Source: Amoebophrya sp. A120
Taxonomy: Eukaryota; Sar; Dinophyceae; Syndiniales; Amoebophryaceae
Reading direction: 5' to 3'
Length of the DNA stretch: 64,000 nt
NCBI GenBank assembly: GCA_905178155.1
Contig: CAJINV010000005.1
Location: forward strand, 5,793,754-5,857,753
In this document: piece by piece, positions 33,840 to 47,200 of the stretch
Numbering within the stretch: the stretch's first letter is position 1
Layout: every line of letters begins with the position of its first letter
Notes under the pieces: generated by a model
What the model was told of the DNA's origin: nothing
The model's database searches: none
Seen by the model: only the letters and a program-made list of their open reading frames with translations
Translations under genes and position numbers: made by a program

Positions 33840-35114
33840 GGTTTTTGTAGTGCCGGATCGAGCTTCTTGGATTTGGATTTAGAAGAAGCAAACTCCTGTA
33901 GCTCCTCGTAGTGGAAAAAGTAGGTTCTACTTTTGTATTTGTGGTAAGGGGATGCCTTCTTGTACAAAACGCGACGTATAACAGTTTTGAGTTGGAGTAG
34001 TTTGAGAGTTATTTCTTCGAAGATGAAGGCACAGAGGCAGTAGATCTTCCGTTGGTTTTTGTCCTCGGGCTTTCCTGTAGGTTATAATTTGTGGAGACGG
34101 AGTCTTCTATTTTGTTCTCCTGCTACGGATAAAAAAAATCTCGTCACTTCCGGAGTACGAAGAGTCCGCTGCAAGAGAGCCGCGGGCGGGGAAGCAAGAT
34201 CGATGAGGCCGCAGCAGCAGCTCCACAGAACTTACTTTACTATGCTTCCATAAGTAGGGTGGTGTCAAGCGTCACACTCACATGATGCCAACTTTTTTGT
34301 GCACGAGCGAAAATAGAAATCCTTTCTCCTGTCTACCATAGTCGGCGGCATTCGTTCTAATGGTAGTTGTACGAAATAACATGGTCGTATAGTGCCATCA
34401 CGAGAAATAACGCAAACAACGAACAGACCAGCGGACGATTTGCGGGCTCTGTACAACGCACGAATTATTAATTATAGTACCGATTCATCTTCTTGGCTTT
34501 ACTTCATCACCCTGCACCGAATGTCCGAAGTATTGCTTTCTAGTGCTACGAAAACCACGAGGGGCTAAACAATCAAAGTACGATTACTGCGCTGGACATC
34601 GAGATGAAGAAAACGTACCTTGCCGCAAGAAGAACGCCAAAAAGTAAAACGGGAAAAATCTGCACGATGCACCAAGAGGACGAACCGACGCCAGGTTTTT
34701 GACAGTAAAAATCCAAAGAAGATCGCCGACTTTTTTTATTTGTACGAAATACGATGAGGCTGACCGAGACTTCTGCTTGAAAAACTCCAGCAGAGTCACT
34801 CGCTGAAGACCGAGAATCTTCGAAATTTTTTTCACGACAATGAGAACGACAGCCGAAGCTTCCAGCACACAGGTTCAAATAATTGTTGTAACAAACGGAT
34901 GAGATCATCTTCTTGAAATAACCAAGCGTCTAAAGCGAAAACTACCAGTGCTGTAGTCATATCATGTACCCTCAGATCAAAAGTGTTACAGAGGTTCCGA
35001 AGACGGCTATCCTGCTTGTTGTTTATTCTTCATTGCCCCCTCAGCGGCCAAAGCTTAGAATGACAGAACGACTACACTTTATTTTCATCTCATGCTGGTT
35101 AGGGTTAGTAAGTA
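33840..35114. other. Intergenic spacer
   Basis: About 1.3 kb between co-directional genes. The minus-strand open frames here (for example 34908-34573) lack the composition of the genes and have no support. No inverted-repeat element seen. Confidence 0.4.
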
Positions 35115-38053
35115 CTATTGCACTTTTCTTTTCCGCCAACGGAATTCTTGATCGGACAGATTCGGGACTTGCAGCTTCTGAAGCAGCGGGTCGATACAAT
35201 TCGTCGCATCCTCCCCCGGATAAAAGCCAAATCCGAACTCTTTGTCGATGTCTCGCCACTTTCCCAAGACGAAAACCCGCTTCTCCTTCGGCAGGAGCTG
35301 GAATACCGAAGATGTTGAAGCGCGACGATGAGAACTTAGCGGGCCACGACTGCCACTGCTTCTTCCCCTCATATTATTATAGCAACTTGCAGTTGGACAA
35401 ACTACTTCTTTCACGTATTTCTTTTCCTTCAGTAAACTTTCTTTCCTGGACCCCGGCACAGCCTTCAGCATCTCCTCGGTCCAAAATATCGGCTCGTAGT
35501 GGTAGAAGAAAGAAGCCTATCAAATGCAAACGAGTCTGGGTCTGGAAGCTTGTGACGCTAAAACGTGCATGATGAAAACGCTTCCGAATGCAGCCCAGCA
35601 TGACAACTCTCCAAAACGCTTTCTCATAGGAAATCCGCGTGACAAGCTGCGTTTTTGCATGACAAAAGAGGCTGCGACTTTTGTTGGTTATGCAGTACAG
35701 ATCTCCCAGGGGTGTAGAGCCAGCATTACAAGTTCCAACCTTCCAGACCCAGACATTTTTGCAGTGCATAAAGCCGCGCACTTCTTGGTTTTATTGCTTG
35801 ACTTGTTCAACATCTCTTCATTCGCGCCGTCTTGACTATTAGTTCCGTCTAGTTTTTTGGATGAATGATCTTCTGGGTAGACCACCTTCTTGAGGTCGTG
35901 GGTCAGGGTGTCATCTTCGGACGAGCTACTGAAGAGGACCTGGCACTCAACATCAGCGGGCAGGTCGGACGAATCAGGATCGTCGTCCGATAGGTGGAAC
36001 GCATGCTCGCCCAACAAGGACGAGCTATGTTTCTTTCCATGATCATGATCCACAGCACGAGGAGCCTTAGGTCGTTGTGATGATGTGGACGAGTTTATTG
36101 CAGTAGAAGTTCTTCTGGCTGCAGCTGCCGTGGTGCTAGTACGTTTTCTCCCGCGGCCATGTAGTTGTTCTTGACCACGTTTACCGGGATAATCTTCATA
36201 CAGGAATTCGTAGCTGAAATAAGAATCCGGCACAAAGGCGCTGCTGATGCTGATGCGGTGGCTGTTCCTCTTCCGCTCTTCCTGTTCTTCGGCCTGCCCC
36301 GGCTTCAGTTTCATAGGTAGCGAGGACGAATGGGGACGCGGTCTCGTCCACCTCGGCTCGGCCACTTCCACCATTGCAGCCGTGCAGTTCTTGAACAGGT
36401 AAACCTCGCCGATTTCTAACTGTGCTTGTTCTGGGCGAGCTGTAGAAGAGCCGTCTACTAAATTTGTCATGTCAATTGTCAATGAAAGGACGATGGCTGC
36501 ACTGCGGTCGGCTACCAGGTACTTCTGATTCACCAGTCGGATTTTTTGGAGTTGCTCGTGGTCTTGGAGGTCTTCCTTTATGTTTTCCGTTGTTCCATGA
36601 TCATGATCGAGTTCTCGTACCACGCTGACCTTCCTGATCACTTTGGCTACAAAGTCGAAAACCCGTGGCGGGAAAATGGACTCCAGCTTCAGTCGGTCAA
36701 TAGTACTTTGCTCGTCCTCGTGAAGACCATCTACTTCCGGGGCAATTTCAACTTCATCCGGAAGAGCGTGGTCATGATGCTGTTCGTGTTCTCGCTCTCC
36801 CCGACAGGATCTCTTTGCTGAAAATGATGCGCCGGCGCTGGGTGGCACTATGGCCTGTGAAATCCTAACGCGCGGAGGACCTTCTTTTGTCGGTACTAAT
36901 GCTGCCTGTTCCTCGTTCTCAATCGCTAGCAACTCCTGCAGAAGCTGCGTTTCGGTGTCCGTATCTACAGCATCCGCCTTGGAAGTGCTGCTACCCGTCG
37001 CCGGCGTACTGTTTTCGGTCAATTTGCGACCCTGTGGTCGCTGTCTAGCACTTCGAAAAAGTTCCTCGTTGCGGTAGATTGTCAAGACACGACTGGAAGA
37101 GCTTCGATTTTCATCCTTGTAATCGACGACTGGTGAGCCCCCGTCCCCGGAACAAGATTTGCTTCTTCCTCCTCCCGCCCCGGACGAGGTAGTTGTTTTT
37201 ATACTAGGGCGGGAAGTACGAGTTGTGAGGAACTTGTCGCGCATGAAATAGTTGAATTTCTCTGGATGCTTTCGCTTCATTTCCAACAGGAAGTTGATGT
37301 ACGGTCTAAAGCCGGATGAACAAGAACTTCCTGCCCCGTCTGTGTTGAAGTCCTCACGAAACCTATCCTGAGTAAAAACGTACCCACACCAGAGTTGTAA
37401 GGCAAATCTGCATGCTGAAAATGTTTCTCATGCGGAGCTCCATGAGAAGCATTTTCTAGTCATGTTTTGCAATTTGTCATGCTCCAATCAGCATGGTAGG
37501 CTAGATCTGTGATGCTGCTGAGCTAGCTCAAACAGCACTACACTACGAATCCAAATTTGTCATGCAAAACAGCCAAAACTTGTGGATTTGTCTAGCCGAT
37601 TCCCCATCTTGACTCTGGTGTGGGTACGTTTTTACTCAGGATAAAACCTGCACAATTCTCGCAGGTTGAAATCATGGGCGCGGTTTTCGTGCTTGGAAAA
37701 ATCGCGGAGAAAGTAGTGCTATGAATTGCAAAAGTATAATCACACGCGTAGCAATGATCGCAGGCATGCATTACAAACCGCCTTTCCTAGCTAAAACAGC
37801 ATTACAAATCCCATCTGTCATCCTAAGGCTAAGCTAATTTGTAATGCAATTTATACTAGTACGTGTACGATACATTCACTTTTGCACAGCATAAGTGCTC
37901 GAACGTGTGGCGCTGGAGCAAGAAATCGCTCTGGAAAATCTTCAACTTCTGCACGGGGAACATGGCGGCAAGTTGGGAGAGGTAACCTGTTGAAGATGAA
38001 GAGTTTGATTTACGAATATCACGAGCAGGGGTAATAAATCTAAATTTGTGCAT
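35115..38053 (-). CDS. Hypothetical 738-aa protein, three introner-like elements
   Basis: Exons 38053-37894, 37719-37644, 37363-35771 and 35517-35115 give 2,217 nt, 739 codons. The N-terminal 110 residues look like a folded domain (KLKIFQSDFLLQRHTFEHYFLRD, HDFNLRELCRFREDF, RPYINFLLEMKRKHPEKF). Near 300-380 the run YLVADRSAAIVLSL ... LEIGEVYLFKNCTAAMV has the strand pattern and basic-hydrophobic spacing of an OB fold; this is a guess that needs a profile search. The C-terminal 130 residues are again ordered (YHYEPIFWTEEMLKAV, RVFVLGKWRDIDKEFGFG). The start at 38053 (MHKFRFITPARD) is the upstream in-frame Met; a conventional CAACAG acceptor near 37995 could mean an extra 5' exon instead. Confidence 0.65.
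35518..35770. mobile_element. Introner-like element, family B
   Basis: 253 bp, exact TSD AAGCC; ends with GTCTGGGTCTGGAAG. Collapse joins TKKCAA to SFFYHYEPIFW. Confidence 0.9.
37364..37643. mobile_element. Introner-like element, family C
   Basis: 280 bp, exact TSD AAACC; ends TATCCTGAGTAAAAACG on both sides. Collapse joins RELCRF to REDFNTDG. Confidence 0.9.
37720..37893. mobile_element. Introner-like element, family A
   Basis: 174 bp, exact TSD AGTGC; ends TATGAATTGCAAAAG and TATGCTGTGCAAAAG. Collapse joins QRHTFEH to YFLRDFSK. Confidence 0.9.
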
Positions 38054-38239
38054 CTGGTGCGGTCAGATGGAAAACATGTCGAACGAGCGGCGTCCTGACG
38101 CATCTTCATCAACGACTGCCATCTTCGTTCAGAAGTGCAGTCAGTATGAAAGTCTGGCACTGGATCAGGCATATAATGCGCTAATGCTCGAGCTCCTGAG
38201 AGTAGCACTAGCACTAGCTCAAGTAGAAAGAAGAAGAAC

Positions 38240-41200
38240 TCAATCCTGCTCAACTTCCATTTGGCACAAGAAGAACTGAAAATGAGTTGAACCTTCCGCT
38301 GTCGCCTCCACAGTGGTCCTGTACTGCACAACAGACTTTAATGCTTCACTTGTAGCACCCAGCCGCGCCCCCGCTGCCGCACTTCGCTGGTCGAAAGCTT
38401 CTTGCTCGCTGGTCGTTGTGGCTTTTCTTTCTTGTTTTGTTCCTTGAGGATGTGAAAGTGTGTTCTTGTTCACCGTCACCACACTGATTGGGAACAGCGC
38501 TGGCCTGAAATCAATTATACTCCTTCCACCATCTGCTCCGCGGCCTATTTCTATTTTCGCGGACGACCGGTCTTGGTCAGCGTCACCCGGAGTCCTCCTG
38601 GACGACAACATGGGCGAAAGACCAGTTGGAGTCAGACTTTCTTCCTGTTTGTCCGCGTTCTTGGCTCGCGCCCCCTCTGCTCTGCGCATCATGTCAGCGA
38701 ACAGTGCCAAGCTCTCGTCCTCTAATTCGCTCTTTGAAGGAGAAGCTGGACGCGGCGGTGGATGATCAGCCCGATCGTCAATTTTATCTGTCCTACTTGA
38801 TGCAGCTCCATTGTGGGCTATTTTTATCGATGGTTCGGTTCCCTCGCTGCTTGTACTAGAACTACAAATATCGCCGAAACATTCCCGCACCTGTTTCCGC
38901 AGCACCCTCCAGCCGTCGCCCAGCGCGAGCTTGTCGCTTTCCTTCGGCTCCACGGAAACCAGGTCCTGCCAGATGGTCCAGGCTTTCTGCGCCTCCCCGG
39001 AGGCCTTGCAGATGTAGATCTCTTGGAGGAAGGTTTTCAGTTGCTGTTGCACATTTTCAAGCCACGATTTGCCGTCGAATGCGATCATGTGGGTAGTTGT
39101 AGTTCTTGCCCCCGCCCCGGCTTGTTTATCTTCATAGTACTCCCGCAAGCTCACTGTATTTCGACTTCCCTCCCGCAAAACCTGGCCTAGCCCGATGGAA
39201 AAGCCGTACTGCTTGAAAGCCCTCTCCTGGATGCCATTCAGGTCGAAAACCTCTTGCTCCTCCACCTTCGAATCAGCGGCAAAAGGGGCATCCGAGCCTC
39301 CTGTGGCTGTGGGTGTGCTACTTGCAGAAGTCCTGTTGACATAATCAGCGCCACCGAGGCCGGTAATGATAAATCGTTGTTGCAACATGCGATCCGCCGC
39401 ACGCGCCTGCCCCTGAGCGGCCTCCATTCCAGCGTTCATGCGGGCACGTAGTTCGTCTCCTTTCCGTTCAGCTTTGCTCATGCCAGCTTTCGCGATTTGC
39501 TCTTTCGCCGTTTGCTTCGTCAAAAAGTTATCGCAGTTCACGAAGACGCTTGGGTGGAATGTTGGAGTAGAAAGGTTTTGCTCTTTGGCCGTTTGTATCA
39601 AATGTAAAAGTGTCTGGGTCTGGAAGATACCAACTTGAAATTTGTCTGCAGCTAAAAAAATCAAAATTTTTGGTAGTGCAGTTCGTGTTCTTCACTTCTC
39701 GCCCGGACTGCGGCCCGCTTGCGAGCGCTGCGGACTTTGTGCTGGGGAACTTGGCCGACGTGTTGCGCTCCATTCCTGCGTCATTTGCTCGAAGGTCCCG
39801 CACGAGCTTGATTTGCTACCTCCACACGGAAATGCGGCAACAGGTTGGGGCTTCCGACTGCCATTTTTCGGGTAAGTTTCGCACCTAAGATAACAACATG
39901 ACGCGAGCCTCCGAGAGGTGCTTGGGCGCAGAGCCCCTTCCCCCAAAAGTGGCAATTTGTAATGCGCGTTTCGTATTTCAAATGGCCTTCTTTTATGACC
40001 CGTCTTGGGCTCGCTCTTCGGGCCAGGTCACAAATCTGAGCCCCTGGATCAGCAGAATGCCGTGCTGTGAGGGTTCAGATTTTTGATGCAAAACGTGGCT
40101 CCGCGAAAAAAGTCTGCACCTCGGCAATGAGGTCCCCAAGTGGAGGTGCAGACGTTTTTCGCGCGGGGGGGGGAAAGTGGGGCAGATAGGTCGTGTTTGT
40201 CTGCGCCGCGAAAAAAGTCTGCACCTCCGAAATTGGCCTCCAGATGAGGTGTCCTCGGACACCTCTTCGGAGCCGTCCCGAGTCGCGGACCTCCGGGGCG
40301 ACAAATTGCGGCCGCCCTTTCCGCATTGCCCCGAGCTGAATCGAGCTCAATTTGCAGGCAGAAGCCTGCAGCTTGAGCTCATCCCCGAGTCGACCTCCTC
40401 CGAGGCCGCGAGGTTTGAACCAAAAGTGAGCCATTTTTCAGTTTAGTTGCAGACATTTTTCAGTTTAGTAGAAGATTGGAACTTGTCATGCTAAATCCGA
40501 ATCATGCAGAAATCTGTGTCGCATGAGTGCCAAAAGCTGTCCACATTCGGCCAAGTTTGGAGGGAGTTTCTCATGCAGGATAGGCATAGTAGACACCTCA
40601 CAGACTTTGTCATGCTAGGTCCCGCATTCCAGACCTGATGCGTCAGGGAAAACCTGCATGACAAACTTCTCTTCTTCCAGACCCAGACATTTTTACATTT
40701 GATAGTTTGCTTCGTCAAAAAGTTATCGCAATTCACCAAGACGCTTGGGTGGAAATGGAATGGAGTAGAAGGCTCTCTTCCTGCAGCTTCCTTTTCTTCT
40801 TTCCCATTCGAAGCCCCGGTTCTTGCCGCAGCTGTTTGCTCTCCTTCTTCATCATCTGCGATTTCCGATGGAGGTCTCATTTTTCCTCTGGTGCTTTCAT
40901 TTCTACTACCGCCGACATTCTTCGACGCTTTGCCATTTTGTACCCAGCTTTCTAAAGCTTTAGGCTGTGCGGAATGATCGCTCCGAAGCAGTGCTCGTTC
41001 TTCATTTTTGGAAATCGGCAGGACGTTGCGGAAAATTTTCTGCAGGGCCGGCGTTTCAAAAAATCGCCGAAAATCATCGTGGTTATAGTTGTATCGCGTT
41101 GCCCAAAACTATCGTACTCTTTGTACGTGAGCGCGCATGTTGACAAGCACAAGAAAGAAGGTCTCCACTTCAATGCAAAGCCTGAACCTGCATTTGTTCC

Positions 41201-44200
41201 TCTTTCGGAAGAAGTTTCTTTCAGTTTGTAACGCAATCTCCACAGGTACGATAGTTTTGTTGTAATGCGTAAGTCGAATGTGAGGTGGATCATTTTCGTG
41301 TTCAGCAGAAACTTGAAGAGGGCAAAGCGAGCCGCGGAGCCCGGATTTTTCCAACGCAGAGTGTGGCGCTCTCATATGTTACATTCTCAGCTGTTACATG
41401 AATTTGTGATGCTAGAACCGCAACAGTGAAAGGGGCAAGCTTGCACCTTTCGCATCACAAATGCGGCACCGATTCAGGTGCTGTTTAGCCCTTTGGGTAT
41501 TTGTCATGCGAGGTGGCTTGATCGTCTGGTGGCTCATGGTAATTTTGCATGACAAATTCATGTAACAGTTGAGAATGTAACGTTTGAGAACTCCATACAG
41601 AGCGGAGTGGAGTTCTTGTTGCTCCTGCTGGTTAGAGGCTGCTGTAAGTGATGCTGCTGTAGAAGTTGAAATTGTAGTGCGATCAGAAGCCCTCCTCGTG
41701 TTGTTAACATCATGATCTGAAAACGGTCTACTTGCAACAAACTCCGCCTCGTGGAGCGCAGTCAGCCCGTCGTGCGCAGTTTGGAGCAGGACCATCCGCT
41801 GCAGCTGCTCCAACGCCTGCCGTTCGTTTTTGGCGCGGTCAACTTGCTTCTTACGTTCAAACAAGTTGGAACAAACGCTGTTGCTGATGCTTTCCAGAAC
41901 ATCTTCAGTAACATCCGCCCCTACGCTTCTCTCATCGTCCGTCGTTTCCGTCGCGGCGCTTGTTGTTTTCCCCTGCATAGGTCTCGATTTTTCATATTCA
42001 CCAGCTGCACCGGGTCGCTCTTTTCCCGCCGCGCTGGTGTTTTCATAATCTACCGGCTTGTTTATCTTGTCGCTCTTGTGCCCCTCGTTCTTCTTCTCGG
42101 TCATACCTTGTTTCCCACCTTCGTCGCTTCGCACTAGTCCCTTCAGAAATTCGGAACTCCCACACATGAAGGTATACAAGGTAAAAACTTCCGTAAGCAA
42201 AGCGTCCCACTGCAGGGAGAAACGACAAGAACCAACTGAGTCGCCGTCTCGGTTGTTCCTCTTTATTCCATCTATTCGAGAAGATTTTTTTCCGCGTCCA
42301 CCCCGCCGTGCATCTTGACCTTTCCCTCCACCGCCGCCGACCTTGTCAAATTTTCCGGCGAAGGTTTCGTGTTCCAAATAGCCTTTGAATTGAAACTCAT
42401 AGGGGTGCTTGACAGAAGTCTTCTTGTTATTCGCGTTCCCCGGAGATGTGGAAGAAGATTTACAACTCTCCCGCTGCAGTTCTTCCGCGCTTTTGATGGT
42501 CCTTGGGTCGACGAGAAACCGGTCTAAGACGTCTTTCTCCAAGTACATCAGCTTGTCATTCAATCTCGTGAAGGACAAGGAGTCAAGAACCTCCCGCCCA
42601 GACGAAGTAGTAGAGCTTTCTACTATTCGTCGAAAATAAACCGTGTCCAACTTGTCCTGGACCAACTTTTTCATCCGAACCGCCTGCAGCGCCACCGTGT
42701 CGACATCTCCGGTGAAAAAATTGCATCGGGCGGCCGACTTGTAGTAGTTGTAGTTTCCCGTGCAGCTCAACAAAACCGTCGGATCTCGCGCGAACGGGTA
42801 GGCTTGGGCGAAAAAGCAGGACGTTGAAGTTTTAGAAGAGTCTACTTCTTTGACATTGATTATCGACTGTGTGTCAAATAATGGCTTGCGCTCGGCGTTG
42901 TAATTTCCCGCTTCGGTTTTGTCCGTAGGCAGCGGGGCGAATATTGGAGTGGGCTTCAGCTTTAGAAATGTTCTCGTTCTACTGGCGATGTAGTTTTCGC
43001 CAAGAGGAGATGGAGGGCCTGCTCGGATGCCGTTTTGCACGTTGACGCCCTGTTGCTCCGTCGTGGCAACGGTTTTACAGTCGATCGCGGCGAGCAGGTG
43101 AAGCGAAGGCGGTTCTTTCCTTTGTCCGGGCAGTAAGGGCGCGTGCCCCCTAGGAAGTGAAGACTGCGGGGGCCCCCGACGTATCATCAACGCGTGGCAC
43201 TCCGAAGCGCTAGCACCATGATCAGCTTCAGCCGCGTTCTTGACATTCCACTCCATGCCCCAAGGCAGCGGAAGGAAATTCAGCGCCATCGTCGATTTTG
43301 AGTCGTCATCTTCCGCTCTTTGTTCCGTCAATTTCAAACACGAAACCGAGTCCCCGCCAAATTTCTCAAATTCGCTGAAGCCTATGAAAGAACTTTCGTC
43401 ATCATCTGGTCCGCGAAACGAGGAAATTCTTTGGAGGTAAAAATCCTTGTAAAAAGAAGTAGAGCCGCGAGGACCACACAGAACCGCTTCGGGTGACCTT
43501 TCTGGGAGGTTGGAGAAAGTCAAAGCGGCTTCTTGGGTGGCATAGTGGAGGTCGTCGTCCTGGTCCTCCGTGTCCGAAGCTCCAATGTAGTCATCTTGAT
43601 TTTGTCGTGGCGATGCAGAAATATTTTGGCCTAATCCTAGCGCACAGTCTGCACCAATCGTTTTCGGTGCTTCCGCACGGTTTTGCGCCACCGCGGCTGG
43701 ATCTCGTAGCTCCAACATCCCGACAAACGCACCTTCGAATTCGAGCAATTCTTGCAGCATGTCATTCATCTTCTCCACGCTGGCACCCTCGTCGTGTGCT
43801 GGGACCAAAACAGCAGAATCAATCTTCTGCTCCTCCTGTATAATCGCGCCGAGGCTTCCTCCTGCTGTGCTATCTGCTGGCGCGGCCAAAGTCGCGGGTG
43901 CGCCTTGTGCCGCTACGTCCCTAATATCCCTCGAATTTGATTTCGACGGTTGTCGACTACTGCGGTTGGCAGCTCTTGCTGAGGGGTCGTCCGAGATCCC
44001 GTGGCCCATCCGCCAAGTCGGTTTTCCTGTCGGAATGGATTTTGGAGCGTATTTGGCGTCAAAAACGTTTTTCCATTTTAAAAAAAGCGCATCGTCTAGT
44101 AAATGGAACGCAACGACCTCCTTGTCGCTTTCTCCACTTGAAAGGACTCCATCATCGATAAAAGGTTCTTCTGGAGCTGCACTACAAACTTCGTCCTTCA

Positions 44201-47200
44201 TCCCCAGTTCGACTGCATTTTTGTCGTAGTTCCCAAACTCGAAAAAATCTGCGTAAGCGTTGAGCAACTTCCTTCGCGTCGCCGTCCGGCAAAACTTTCT
44301 CGCTTTGCGAAGGTTGGTGATCAGTTCCTTTGCGAAAAGACGGTCGGAAGGACTGAGCAAGACTTCCAGAAGGGTAGCTGCAGCTGCATCGGTCGTCGTG
44401 TCTGTTGATCTTGATGTGCCTGCGTTGCCGATATGATCTTTGCCTCGTCCGTTTGTATAAAAATCTGTAGAACTTCTTCCCACGAGCACCGGCCTTTCCC
44501 TCATCAAGAACTTGCAGGCAGAACGCTCGACGGGATTCGGAATGCTGGTCGTGCTGAGGCCGGCTCCGGCTCGCGGCTGAAAATCTAGTCCCAGACAATC
44601 TGTATCTACTGGGCAATACCCTCCACCGGGATGGAGAATCTCTCGAAACTTCTCCTCTTCGAAAAGGATCGACGGGCGCAGCTTACGATCTTCAACCGTG
44701 GCCGCCGTGACTGCCGACGCGCCGTTCTCGTTCATCGTATCAAATAAATCACCTTGCGGTCGTGGCGAAGATGAAAATGAAACTGAAGCCGAAGCATGAT
44801 TCGCGTTGTTCTGCCCTTTGCCGTTTTTTCCCGCCCACCTCGCTTGATGTAGTCCACCTGGAGGACTCTCATCATCCACGACCGCAAATGAGTCGTGCTT
44901 CGCTTGCTTCGTTATCGTTGCGTGCTTTTCCCGATCGAAATCCGGATTTGGATAAACCCAAGAGCGGTGCGTACTCAACGCGTCTTGGAAAAAGCAAGGG
45001 AGTCCACGTCGTCGCTCCTCTTCGATATTATCGAATCCCGCGGCACGGAGATAGGCCACCAAGGATGGATATCAAATGCAAAAGTGTCTGGGTCAGGGTC
45101 TGGAAGAAGTCCGACATTTGTCATGCATTTTTTACATCTACAAAAAAGGTCTGGAATGCACACAGAGCATGCCAAACTCTGTGGCAGCTTCTCCTTCTCC
45201 ATGCCTATTCCGCATGACAAATGCGTTCTTCTGGAGACAAAAATCGGGCACCTTTTGCTGACTACGCAATACAGATTTTTGCCTGTTCCAGATGAATCCG
45301 CTTCACAAGTTGCAGTCTTCCAGACGACCCAGACATATTTGCAATGCATAATGGACAAAGAGGCGGCATGTCGCGCTTCTCGTCCTTGCTGTAAATGACG
45401 AACCGGCAGAGCTTCTCGTAGAGGTACTGGGCGTATCCTATGTAAAAACGTCCCCACCCCATAATCAAGATGGAGATTTTGCAACACAAACCTAGAAGTT
45501 TTGCGAGTTACGCATGACAAGTTGCAGGCTGTAGTGTAGTGCAGTTTAGCAAGGGAATCCGCATAGCAACTCCATCCCCTCATCCTGTTTACAGCATTAC
45601 AAGTTCCAAAACACGACTGGAACTGCCTCTCTTGGGGATGCGCATCACAAGTGCTCCTGTGCTTGCTAATCTGCATGACAACTCTGGGGCGGGGACGTTT
45701 TTACACAGGATAGAGCGCGGTGCTTGTTCCTTTCGTTCTGCATCTGCGATAGAAACGTCTCGTAGACGAAGTGTTTGAATTTCGGCTCCGGAATCTGCGG
45801 GAGGAATTTCACCTTAGAAGAACGACGACAAGCTGCAACATGTGCTGAGGTAGAACGAAAGGTGTTGTTCTTGTTCGTGCTCAAAACAACATCCTCGTAG
45901 TTCCCACAGTTTTCGTAAAATTTCATGACGTAGTCGAAAAACAGCCGCCAATCGTGTTCGTCGCAAGCCCAAAAATAATCTTCCAGGTACAGGTAGTACA
46001 GTTTTTTCTTCAGACCGCTCTCCCGGGGTAAGCTCACTGGCTCGGAAAACAAAAGCTGAAACATTTCGAAGATGTAGATCGCCTCGGGAGAGTGTCGGTT
46101 GAAGCGGAATTTCAAAATTTTCGCTCCAAAAACCGCCTTTTGCAGGTAGTGCGCTTGTAAGTGGTCTTTTTCCACTTGGGTGAGCTGGTTCTGGTGCGGC
46201 TTCATATTACGCATTATACCTTTTACACGCTCCTCGGCGCCGTTGTTCTCGTCTAGCTTAATGTTCTCCTCAAAATCATTGTCATCTTCCGAATCGTCCT
46301 TCGCAAAACAACAAGTTTGAATTGGATCTAAATTGAAACTATCGACGGCCGATCCGTTTCTGTCGCAGAAAAGTATGACAGTGCACAACTCCCCCTCTTC
46401 CTCATTTGTATAGCATGAGCGGCAATACAAGCATCAGCAAGAATGCCGGTTTTGCATGACAAATCTGCACTGGATTGTAGTTCTATTTGGGCTACTAGAA
46501 CTTGTCATGCAAACAGCGCCAAGAGGCAAGGGGTGGATTGGGTATTTTGCATGACAAATAAGGGGGATCCCGGGATTTGTGTACTGTCATAAAAAGCTGC
46601 TGAAAACCACAAAAACTTGGTTTGATTTGCTCCTTCCTGATATCGGTGTAAAACTCTACTTCGCACTCATCTTTATTCCACAACCGGAGCTCCTGCTGTT
46701 TTCCATGTGGAGCTCCTGCACTTTTGGGGTATTTGTATTTCGCCTCCAACTCCGCCTTTGCCTTTTCGCGCATGCCGGCAACTGCGGTAGTGATGAGAGG
46801 AGGGAAAGATGAAGTAGACTTGTTGATTGAACGAAGCGGCGGACTGCGGCTGCGATCTAAGTTCTTTTTACTTCTTTGCTCCTTCAGTGTCTTTTGTTCG
46901 TCACAAAATTGCCTGAATTCGTTGTAGGGCAAGACGTGTGGATCCAGGTAGCAGGGGTCCACTATCGGAGCAGGTTGCGTCTTCGTCTTTCGTTCTTCTT
47001 CCGCTTCCCGCAGCTGCTTTTCCTTCCGAAGCTTTTTCTGACCTTGCTTTGTATTTCCCGAGTAGTCTACTTCTCCTCGTCGTCCAGGACGATTTCGGGC
47101 GCCTGTGCGATCTTTGTAAGAAGTGTCACACTTGGTGGCGCCGTCACTTCCACGACCTGTCCACCAGTTGATGTCGTTGCTCTTTTTCTTGTTTCCCCGC

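Noticed and set aside
33345-41597. The two family G elements as long terminal repeats of one retrotransposon
   Set aside because: They lie in different genes, each has inverted ends and its own 5-bp TSD, and no reverse transcriptase lies between them.
41412-45062. Stand-alone 1,216-aa gene
   Set aside because: Both ends of this frame are element sequence (family B and family G); it is exon 4 of the 38240-48336 gene.
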